DNA from: Orychophragmus violaceus
Lineage: Eukaryota; Streptophyta; Magnoliopsida; Brassicales; Brassicaceae
DNA: 64,000 nt
Assembly (NCBI GenBank): GCA_030180135.1
Contig: CM058237.1
Coordinates: 102,039,489-102,103,488 of the forward strand
Direction: 5' to 3'
Positions 55,198 to 64,000 of this stretch are shown here, piece by piece. The notes below the pieces were generated by a model that saw only the letters and a program-made list of their open reading frames with translations, was not told the origin of the DNA and did not search any database. The translations under genes were made by a program, and so were the position numbers. The first letter of the stretch is position 1. Each line of letters begins with the position of its first letter.

Positions 55198-57720
55198 GTA
55201 TTGGATACTGGTTGTGGCACTGATATTTGTTATAATATGCAGAGCCTGGGCAACAGTAGAACTTTGAAGGAAGGGCAAGTGAAACTACATGTCTGGAAGG
55301 AGCTTGGGATGCTGCCTCAGCCGTAGGGTTTTCGCTTATAGATCCCTTTGAGGCTTGGTTTTGTATTAAGTAATTGCTACAATGTACATGCTTTAAGCAG
55401 AGTTGTCTTTCATTTTCTTGTAAGAATTTGAATGTTTTTCATTTTGATAAAAGACAAGTTTTTGTTCTTTTGATCTTAATGAAATATTAATTGTAGCACC
55501 CTATTCATGGAATGGGTTTTATATCTTAAACCAAAGAGTGCCTAAATGTAACATAAATACCGAATTGGTTTAAATCTTATGAATTAAACCTGATTTTTCT
55601 TGGCATAAAAGTCTTGGTCACATAGAGTAAGTCGGATTAAGAAATCCCATAGTTATGGACTGTTGGGCTCATTTGATAAGATATCTTATGAGACTTGAAT
55701 TCTGTTTACTGGACCAAAAGGTAAAGGGTCTATCTTAGCCGAGCTAGAGAAAGGCCCAAAGGCTTATTGGACCTGGAACATACTCATGTATGTGGCCCAA
55801 TGAGCAGTAATGCCAGAGAAAATTTCCTGTACTTCATTGTCTCTACTGATTACTTCAGTGAGTGTGACTGTGTTCATTTGATGAGACACAAGTCGGAATT
55901 CTTTGACATGGTCGAAAGAGTTCCAGAATGAAGTATAGGATCTGAATGACAGAAGTATTAAGACTCTGGATCAGATCACGAGTGAGAATACTTAAGTCAT
56001 TGATTGTGTGATCATCTGAATGAGTGTGAAATCGTTTCACAGCTCATTTCTCCTGAAAACCTGAAGGTGTTTCTGTGAGAAAGAATCAGATCTTATTAGA
56101 AATGATTAAAGATGAGTCACACGAATCTTCCATGATATTATTTAAGAATAACGCTCTAGAAATATCTAAGTTTACGCTGAAAAGGTTCCACCAATATCAG
56201 TTGAAAGACACCACGTAAATGTGGATTGGAATCGATCCAAATTCGTCTTTACTGAGTATTTGTAGTTGTGCTACTTCACTGGTTGTCCTAGGGAAACCAA
56301 GGCTTGTTACTTTTACGTCCATTCTGTTTTCTAAGAAGGGAAGTTACTTTCCAAGAAGAACAGTGGGAGTAAAAGTATAACTCGAAGAAATTCGAGACAT
56401 ACAGGAGGCTGCTCAACCTGTTGAGGGAGAGAAACGGATGGATTTACAGATTTCTGTAGAATCTACACCTGTAGAGCCTGAAGTTCGCAGATATGAATGA
56501 ATCAGTTACTAATCCGAGAGTGATTTCTCGTCATTAGTTGAACCTGATGATCATTGAAAGTTCGCATGATCTGATGATCATTGAAAGCGACGAATCTGCG
56601 AAATTCAAAAGAAGCGAAAGTGAGCCCGGACTCCGAAAAATTACATTTTATGTAAGTTAGCTTCATCGATCCATTCATGGATGGAAGCAAACATATCGGA
56701 GTTGGAATCTTCGTTCTGTTGAAGTAGTCAAGGTTTTGACTTGAACAGGAACGAAATGGAACTGTGCGTTTACTAATAGATAAGTGGGAGCGATGTTGCA
56801 TTTCTCATATTGTATGTCGATGACATACTGATTCTCGGTAAAGGACTGGCTTGGGAGTTGGTTCTAATGATTGACATGGGTAAAGCCACGTATGTTCTTG
56901 GATTTTGGATCTAAAGATAGAGATCCGAAAGAGCTGGTAGGACAATGTCAGGATTGTTATCCCGACAAAGTCCTACACGTTTTCAGCATTCCAAGAAGGG
57001 TTTTATGCCAATGTCACATGGCATTACGTTAAGCAAGACACAGTGTCTTACGATAACTGCTGAGCTTAAATGCATGGATAAGATTCCATATGCGTCGGCA
57101 ATTGGATCTATCATGTATGCCATGAAACGTACTTGTTTGATATTGCTTTAATGTTAAGCAAGACAAGTAAAGACCAGTCAAATCCAGCAAAGAATCACTG
57201 GATTGCCGTAAAGAATGTCCTAAAGTATCTAAGACATACTAAGGATAAGTTCTTGATTTACGGAGAAAGTGAGGTGCTACAAGTCAGTAGAGTCTGAAAG
57301 GCAAGTTTCCAACAGACAAAGATGATTTCCGGTCACAGTCCGGTTATATCTTGTGTCTGTCTGGCGGTGCAAGGCACTGTTGCTGACTCCATGACTTAAG
57401 CTGAACATTTCGCAGTTTGGATAGCGGCGAAAGAGGTTGTTTGGAAAGAAGAGTTCATCACTGAACTCGATGTGATTCCCAGCATAGATGAGACTAGCTG
57501 CACATCAGAGGTCCAAACACCTTGAGGGTAGGTATAACCTATTCCGTGAGATAAATGAAAGAGATGTTAAGTAGATCAGCAAGTTTCAACGAAAGAGAAC
57601 GTTGCTAATCTATTAACAAAGCCACTCCTTAGGCCTAAGCACGAGTCACGGACTGTTGCTGTAGGATAAGTGAAATTAAGATGTAGTCTAAATTTCAGTG
57701 GGAGTTAGTAAAGGGCTTTA
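55198..57720 (+). pseudogene. Decayed pol of copia element E (protease, integrase, RT, RNase H remnants)
   Basis: Recognisable scraps lie in order. Protease VLDTGCGTDIC is at 55198. The integrase core THVCGPMSSNARENFLYFI, with LMRHKSEFF, is near 55790-55910. An RT catalytic YVDD is at 56813-56824 (ILYVDDILIL in one frame). RNase H-region pieces with TKPLL-like endings come before 57700. They are separated by deletions, frameshifts and stops throughout. Confidence 0.8.
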
Positions 57721-58549
57721 TTTAGTTATTGATATGTTCTTGTAAAACATTTTATGATGTTTATTGAAATTATTATTTCAAGATTATTTCAACTGTGATG
57801 AAATAATCGTTCCAAAATGATATGAACCATTTTATAGGTCATCGAAGTAAGTGACTTGATCTTGAGTTATCAAAGTCATTTAGCTTGATCATGAGACCCT
57901 ATATTTGATAGATGGCTTATATCATCTTGTCCCTAGTCGAAGGTTGTTGAAATTGGAACACCAACAACCGTGTGAGACTAGATTGGTATGTGACTTATGA
58001 CAAAGTCTCAGTGTGTCATAGATGCACGGCATCAAAGTCAGTACATAGGTGTATGTAGGGTACATACGACCGGACAAGACCCGATTATAAGAACTCTTCA
58101 GGATATTTATATCTGTGTCATAAGAGATTCTTACTGCGACTATAGAGTATAGTCCTTAGACCTGAGTTCGCATGCATGTGAGACCTGAGTTCGCATGCAT
58201 GTGATCACACATGGACTGATGCACTTTGATCATTGTCTAACGCTGTCGTTCTGCGATAGTTATAAGGACCTTGTTTGGGTACATTATGAAATGAGTAGTT
58301 TACAGTGATGGAACAAGACGGAATTTGTCCCTCCAATATAAATGGAGTGAATATCTCTAGGCCAATCGGAGATTTGAATACTGGAGAATGCATGGCCATG
58401 CTCAAACGGACTTTCCCGAGTCGTTTGGATTGTCAGTATCAAATCAGAGTCCGATGAACAAGATTAGGCTTTATAAGGATGACACTAATCTTGCCTTATG
58501 ACTAATCGAGATATTGTGACAAAAGGATTATGAATACAGAGATTCCAGT
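57721..58549 (+). other. Long non-coding 3' region of copia element E
   Basis: About 0.8 kb between RNase H remnants and the polypurine tract, without ORFs. It is conserved in the otherwise distinct minus-strand copia at 60465-61330. It contains a perfect 23-bp tandem duplication (58159-58181 and 58182-58204) with CATGCATG in each unit. Confidence 0.6.
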
Positions 58550-58562
58550 TCAAGTGGGAGAT
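58550..58562 (+). other. Polypurine tract of copia element E
   Basis: CAAGTGGGAGAT directly precedes the 3' LTR TG at 58563. Confidence 0.85.
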
Positions 58563-59196
58563 TGTTGGAATTATGTCCAGTAATCTCTGTACTGTCTCTA
58601 GAAAGTAAGAGTATGTCAATGATCAGACATAAGTCATATAATACTGGGGGTCATGATGGCTTGCTAGAGTCCGCTGATGATCTATAAGTCTTGGACTTAT
58701 TGCCTTTGTTATATGATCCCATATGGGTCACACGCCTAAGCTAACGGGAAATCACGAAGGAACGGTTTAGCAGAAGTACGGTAAAAGTGCTAGGCATTTA
58801 CTGTACTTGGAGAGACTAAAGGGCCTGATTAAATCCAAGGGATTTAATCAGAACTGAGAATTGGGCCCAAAAGCCCATGAGAACTAGGAGGGATTTTAAT
58901 GAATAAAATCAGACCTAGCTCTCTAATTTTCTCAAGCATCTGCGCCTCCCTTAGCCTCTCTCTGCGCCTCCTCTCTGTCTGGTCTAGCTGCCAATTCCCG
59001 AGTGTGCGTGTGTGAGCCTTTGGAGGATCCATCTCTTGGTGGTTCTGCTGATCTCTGACCATTACCTCCTCTTTCCGCTGCACAAAAAGGTAACAGGTGA
59101 GATCCTTTATGATTCTGCAAGAGAACCTAGATCTGGCATGTTTAGGTGAGTTTAATCTGAAGAATTGAATCAGGATTAACACTAAACGATCCTTCA
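58563..59196 (+). repeat. 3' LTR of copia element E
   Basis: 634 bp, pairs with the 5' LTR, followed by TSD GTTCA. Confidence 0.95.
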
Positions 59197-59767
59197 GTTC
59201 AAACACACAAGACTGTTGATGAAGTTGACAGAAGCTAAGATCGGGAGATGATAGTGAAGAAGAAGGAGAAAAAGGAGAAGAAACATTTCGGGAAGTTGAG
59301 GAAAAGTTAGAAGAGGACAAAGAAGAAGAAAAAGAAGAAAAAACAGAAGATGAAGAACAAGAAGATGAAGAACAAAAAGATGAAGATGAAGAAAATGAAG
59401 ATCAAGAAGATGAAGAACAAGAAGATGAGGAGGAAGAGGAAGAAGAAGTAGACAAAGGAGAAGAAATGGACAAGAGAACTCTGACTCCGAAGAAGCACAT
59501 AGCCGCACTTTGGAAACCTCCCAGGTAAAATTAGCATGTTTAAATATGAAATATTGATAGAAATATTTATGTAAAACTATAATTATAAGTTGTGTATCAT
59601 GACTTCAACTGATTTTTTGTTGCAGGATTCAGAGAAAACGACAGACCAACATCATGAGATATTTTCTCAGCTTCGTGAAGAAGCTCGAGAAGATGAGGTT
59701 CGAATTTAATATTTTGCATGTAATATTAATAGTACTAGGTAAAACTACTAGGAATACTGGTAGTACT

Positions 59768-60464
59768 TGAAGGAATTCCTAGCAGTTCCTAATCCGATTA
59801 GGCAACCCTAAGTCTAAATTCCGAGCCTAGGATCTAAGGGTTTGTGTTATTGAATCATGGATCTCGCGTTTACCTTGTTCTGGCAGCGGAATGAATGGTA
59901 AGACGAGAGCAGGAGCGATTCAGATGCCTCGCCTCTATCGTAGTCCACACGCACACAACCTGGAAAGCCGGGATGCTAGTGCCGGATCTGGGAATCGAAG
60001 AGAGAGTTTTCTGCTTTCTCTGATCAAGAAAAACTGAACGAATTCTGTTTCAGGTCGATCATATAAGCCTATATATACGACCTGTTATGACTAAACCATC
60101 TTTCGGGTTTAACCGAAAAAGTCTAAGTCATAAACCAAAACATCAGTTTCGGAATCGACCCCGTGTCGATCGATACACTTACTGTGTCGATCGACACACC
60201 TCTCTTTAATCGATATTGATATGTATCCAATACACATCATCTTGATCACCACCATGATGATCATTCCCATATATATGCTTCCAGATTGCTTAGGTGTGTG
60301 ACCCTATAGGATCATATAATACTGGCAGTAAGTCTACAACTTACAGACTGCAAGAGGCTTCTAGCAAAACATTGCAACCGCCCAGTATCATACAACATGT
60401 CTGATCTCGACACACAACTATCGTTAGAGTAAGTACAATGTGATTTCAGGACATAATCCCAACA
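59768..60464 (-). repeat. 3' LTR of copia element F
   Basis: About 697 bp. It contains two near-palindromes built on GTCGATCGAC (60163-60178 and 60184-60197). The outer border is inferred. Confidence 0.65.
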
Positions 60465-60475
60465 ATCTCCCACTT

Positions 60476-62608
60476 GTACTGGAATCACCTATTCCTATAA
60501 TCCCTTCGTCTCTATATCTCGATATGGCATAAGGCAAGAGACTGTGTCATCCTTATTATAGCCAATATCATGTTCATCGAACTCCTGATCTATACTGATA
60601 AAACAAACGACTGACAATCACCTCGTTTGAGCATGGCCATGCATTTTCTCAGTATCAAATCTTCGATGGGCATGAGATATTTATCTCCTGTTATATAAGA
60701 GGGACAAATCCCATCTTGTTCCATCCCTGTTCCTTCACACACTTCATGATACACCTAAGCAATGCCTTTATAGCCGCCATTTACGGATCGACGTTTGACA
60801 AGGTCAAAGTCCACCAATTCATATGCTAGGAAGCATGATGAACTCAGGTCTAAGGACTATACTCTATAGTCGTAATGAGAACCTCTCATGACACTGATAT
60901 AACTATCCTGTAGAGTTCTCATTAGCGGGTCACGTCCGATCATATGTTCATCAACATATATCTATGTGATTGACTGTGATAATCATATCATTGACTCCAT
61001 GAAACTTAGTCCAACAGTCACCTCACATGCTAGTCTCACGCGGTTGTTGGTGTCCCACTTCAACAACCTCGACTAGGGACAATCATAATTTATGTCATCT
61101 TTTACTTATAGGGTTTCATGATCAAGTCCTCAACTTGATGACTTATAAGATGAACATAAAATACTTTGGGACCATTATTTAATCATCCAATAATTAAATA
61201 ATACCGCTGTCAGTTTTAACTTACACAAACATTGCCATAGCATGTCTATGTGAAGATTATAACATAACTAAAATAACTCCCACTAGAATCAAGATCATCT
61301 CTTCAGATATCTAATACCTACAGCAACAGAATAAATCTCGTGCTTAGGTTGTGGGAGAGACTGCGGTGTTTTTTGCTTGAAACAATTCCAACAAACCACA
61401 CCGCCATTCAGATAAAAGCACTATTCTACGGTTCTCTGCTTGGAGCCCTTCCAACAGACAGTACCGTTATTCAGACAAAGAGACATAGCCAAATGGGAAC
61501 CGGAAATCGTCTTTGTCCGTCTAAATACTCTCAACTGGTTCGTCACTTCCTCAGTTCACCACGAACCTATCCTTAGTGTTCCTCAAACACTTGAGATATT
61601 TCTGGCAACTGTTCAGTGAATTTTACCGGAACATCTTGGTATCTACTTGTAATGCGTAAGCTGCATCTGGATGAGTGTAAATTATGGCATTCATGATGGA
61701 TTCCATTGCAAAAGCATAAGGAATCACACTCATACATACTAGCTCAGCCAGTGTCCAAGACACTTCGTCTTGCTAAGATCATTGCCATAAGACCTTTGGT
61801 ATGAAGCCATTCTTGGAATCATGCATATTGGAACAGTCCATTACCTTATCAACATAAGGATCTTGACACGATCCAATTAGCCTACCCAATCTATATCAAT
61901 AGATTCTTATTCCAAGAGTTCACGCGGCTTCTCCCATGTCTTTTGATGAAAATGACTTCCGACCCAAGTCTCATGAGACTTAAGCGACAGAACGTCGTTT
62001 ATGAGAATGAGTATGTCATCTACATACAGAACGAGAAATGCAACTACGCTCCCACTTGTCTACTTATAAACGCATGGTTTCATTTCGTTCCTGATCCAGT
62101 CAAAACTTTTGACCACTTTATGAGAATGTTGATTCCAACTCCAAGATGTTTGCTTCAATCCAGAAATGGATCGGTGAAGCTAACATGCATACCTAGCCAA
62201 TTTTAGGAGTTGGGCCTCACCATCGCTTCTTGAATTTCGCAGGCTCGTCACTTTTCAATGATCAAAAGATCACGGCAATCGTTTACGAGAAATCACTCTC
62301 GGGTTAGTGACGGATCCATTCGGATCTGCGAACTTCAGGCTCCACAGGTGTAGGTCCTACAACACTTTGTAGATCTCACCGCTGCTCTCCCTCAACAGGT
62401 TGAGCAGCCTCCTGTGTTTATCGAATTTCTTCGATGTTTACTTTTACTCCCACTGTTCTTATTGGAAAGTATAATCTTTCTCAAAAGACACAGTTCCGGA
62501 CAACAAAATTTTGTTCTCGGATTAGTTATAAAAGTAATAAGCCTCGGTTTCTCTAGGACAACCAGCGAGGTAGAACTTATCAGATTTGGGTTCAATCTTG
62601 TTAGCTAT
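60476..62608 (-). pseudogene. pol remnants and 3' non-coding region of copia element F
   Basis: Read leftward: a region with AGCPRETEAYYFY-like coding near 62540-62600, RT YVDD near 62020, then RNase H end near 61345. From about 61330 to 60465 comes a non-coding stretch parallel to that of element E. No long ORF survives. Confidence 0.7.
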
Positions 62609-63782
62609 TGATAGGTCGAGTTTTATTTTCTATACTAACTGCAAGTGCACAGCAATATCAATGTAGTATATAGGGTTATCGAATCCACATGGACACTGGT
62701 CTCGATAGATCAGAACAGTAGAGATTAATAATAGGAATAAAAGCAGGTAGTGAATTAAATAAAAGCAAGGCGAGAAAGTAAATCAGTAGCAGGAATTTGT
62801 TGTGAAAGCAATAAACTAAAAGCGCTAAGTCTAGGGAATTCTCAGGAAATCAGACAAGCAGACAAGTTAATCAGTCATGATCAAATTAAACTCAGTTCTA
62901 GAACTCAAATCACGGATTTAGAATTAACCAAATCTCTTTGCGAAAATCCTCTAAGTCTAAGTGCAGTAATCCAAATCTCTTTGCAATTACTAACAGATTA
63001 AACCAACATTAATTTCAAGTTCGATATGTTCACAATTAAACTAACCAAATCTCTTTGCGAATAATTTAATTGCTCAACCTAAATAGTTCAGATTCTAAAC
63101 CACACTCTCGTTTCGTATTTAGCAACCTAAGATCTAGATTCTAATTGATCAGGTTAGAACTAGCATTAAGTACAATTTAGTTTGAAGAACATTCTAATCA
63201 TGTGAATCCTTAACTGAATTAAACAAGTCTAGCAAGTCATCAAATCCTTAATGAGAAACCCTAAACTTAACTATGAATCTACTCAGACATGATTAATGAA
63301 ACAAAAATCATAGAATTAATAGATTGCATATAAGAAATTAAATAGATAAAGGGGTTCGAAATCTTCTCCAAAATAGATGAAGTACAGGATTAGATCAGCC
63401 CCAAAAGCTCTAAAAATCTCTTAGCTCTAAGTATGAAAGCGTATCCAAAATAAAAGCCAAAACTCTAAATATATAGGCATAATCTCGGCTGGGGCTTCTG
63501 TGTAAATACTGGAACTATTCTGGGCTTCTCTGCAAATCTTCATAACTTTGTTAAACCACCGCGTACGGCCCATCTCGCTAGTGTGTCGATCGATGCATGA
63601 TAATCAAATCGGGCAGTGAGTTAAACTCTCGGCCAAAATGCTCCAAAAGTCCCAAAATACTCCAATTATCTCCAATTAGCTCCAAACTTGATTAAACCTG
63701 TAAAAGACTCTAAAATAACACAAAAGACACTAAAAACACATCTATATCATGGCATAAAATGGGGAAAAACCATGATATATCA
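62609..63782 (-). repeat. 3' LTR of Ty3/gypsy element G
   Basis: Borders TGATAGGTCG and CATGATATATCA (TGATA/TATCA inverted ends), 1174 bp. It interrupts copia element F after GCTAT (62604-62608), the presumed TSD. The other LTR is outside the window. It contains three copies of CCAAATCTCTTTGC (near 62939, 62971 and 63046) and a GTGTCGATCGATGC motif at 63583. Confidence 0.75.
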
Positions 63783-63796
63783 ACTCCCCCACACTT
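63783..63796 (-). other. Polypurine tract of gypsy element G
   Basis: The minus strand reads AAGTGTGGGGGAGT just before the LTR TG. This form is typical of Athila/Tat-type gypsy elements. Confidence 0.75.
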
Positions 63797-64000
63797 AGTC
63801 TTTGCTTGCCCTCAAGCAAAACAGAGAACTAAAATGCAGTGAAGAGGTTTGAAAACTCTTCAGAAACTCTTTTCATCCTAGAAGCAGCAACACTCAGATT
63901 CCCCTTAGTAAACCACATGAAAGAATCAACCTGCGGACATCAAGACCAACATATACTTCCCCCACACTTAGCAACTGTCCTAAGTAAACTCCACAATCAC
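63797..64000 (-). other. Interior (3' end) of gypsy element G
   Basis: The first 200 bases of non-coding interior; the sequence continues beyond the window. No ORF. Confidence 0.5.

Larger units (their letters stand above)
52028..59196 (+). mobile_element. Ty1/copia element E: very young LTRs, decayed pol
   Basis: TSD GTTCA (52023-52027 and 59197-59201). 634-bp LTRs (52028-52661, 58563-59196), both TGTTGGAATT..CCTTCA, with one difference seen (C/G within GTCCGCT(C/G)ATG). Interior: primer site, 1.6-kb leader, gag, fragments of protease, integrase and RT, a long non-coding 3' region, and polypurine tract. Pol has many stops and deletions, so the element must have been mobilised by another copy's enzymes. 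Confidence 0.93.
51300..59706 (+). pseudogene. Unrecognised gene with basic N-terminus and acidic middle, split by copia element E
   Basis: A likely non-coding first exon ends at about 51477 (AAAAG|GTATGCG). An acceptor (CTCTCAG) near 51754 precedes ATG 51771 (MVTTRRGTKKNKNFG, then Ser/Lys/Arg-rich). At 52023 the copia element interrupts codons ..EDNVEV. The frame resumes at 59202 and soon stops. A +1 frame from about 59215 to 59518 is extremely Glu/Asp-rich, another frame is Lys/Arg-rich, and a donor at 59523 (CAG|GTAAAA) and an acceptor near 59624 (TTGCAG|GATTCA) lead to SEKTTDQHHEIFSQLREEAR. I do not recognise it; basic then acidic low-complexity proteins occur in plant transposase or Ulp1-type element genes. 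Probably dead because of the insertion and frame break. Confidence 0.5.
59768..62608 (-). mobile_element. Ty1/copia element F, minus strand, interrupted by gypsy element G
   Basis: The right LTR edge ..ATAATCCCAACA at 60464 is TGTTGGGATTAT on the minus strand. It is preceded in element order by CAAGTGGGAGAT, the same polypurine tract as element E. Interior to 62608 carries RNase H/RT remnants, including YVDD on the minus strand at 62015-62026, all disrupted by stops. The left LTR edge at 59768 (TGAAGGAATTCC) is a best guess by analogy with element E's CCTTCA end. The 5' half lies beyond the gypsy insertion and outside the window. Confidence 0.75.

Noticed and set aside
59194..59537. Minus-strand Leu/Phe-rich ORFs resembling a membrane protein
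   Set aside because: They are the antisense of a GAA/GAT-rich purine tract; low complexity alone explains the hydrophobic run.
60100..60260. CRISPR-like repeated palindromes
   Set aside because: Only two close copies in an LTR of a plant retroelement; no spacers and no cas genes.

Overview
This is plant nuclear DNA, almost certainly from a Brassicaceae species. The evidence is plant-type intron borders (GT..AG, T-rich), Ty1/copia, Ty3/gypsy, LINE, CACTA and Helitron remains, and five host genes or gene pieces with clear Arabidopsis relatives: BYPASS (BPS), MAP kinase 4, an F-box protein, a DUF4378-type protein, and fragments of VPS2 and a glycine-rich protein. There is no bacterial-style organisation. 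Transposable elements fill roughly four fifths of the window, many of them nested.

Layout. 1-8042: a Ty3/gypsy element read on the minus strand, with very long LTRs and a short interior that encodes only a broken, multi-zinc-knuckle gag-like protein. 8043-9256: fragments of an ESCRT-III VPS2 gene and of a glycine-rich protein gene. 9261-20086: a complete Tat-lineage gypsy element (minus strand, 497-bp LTRs, TSD TCTAT). Its gag-pol is in one frame, with a UAG CAA UUA junction, and it carries a four-exon antisense gene on the plus strand. 20092-21552: AT-rich DNA ending in a Helitron-like 3' terminus. 21598-24443: a non-autonomous CACTA element (TSD AGT) full of telomere-like TTTAGGG motifs. 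24481-34007: a LINE (candidate 10-bp TSD, A16 tail) split by a deleted gypsy element at 28925-33570 (TSD GGTCC).

34600-36117: an intact BPS-family gene. 36544-41482: a 1.46-kb retroposon (11-bp TSD) split by a 3451-bp solo LTR (TSD CTAAC) of the same family as the element at position 1. 43191-43360: exon 1 of an MPK4-like gene, followed not by the rest of the kinase but by a truncated gypsy element (to 46648). 46909-47073: a short LTR-like remnant. 47332-48824 and 49329-50680: two apparently intact minus-strand host genes (DUF4378-type, 349 aa; F-box, 343 aa).

51771-59706: an unrecognised gene split by a copia element (52028-59196, TSD GTTCA). The two LTRs of this element differ at only one site, although its pol is decayed. 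59768-62608: a second, minus-strand copia, itself broken by a third gypsy element whose 3' LTR (62609-63782) and polypurine tract lie at the window end.

How it fits together. The only host genes that look functional are the BPS gene, the DUF4378 gene and the F-box gene. The BPS-MPK adjacency matches the arrangement known at three paralogous Arabidopsis loci, so 34.6-43.4 kb is an ancestral gene pair whose kinase half has been lost here. The most interesting element is the Tat copy, which combines a TMV-type leaky stop context between gag and pol with an antisense, spliced, promoter-bearing gene. All coordinates, splice junctions and LTR difference counts were read by eye from the sequence.
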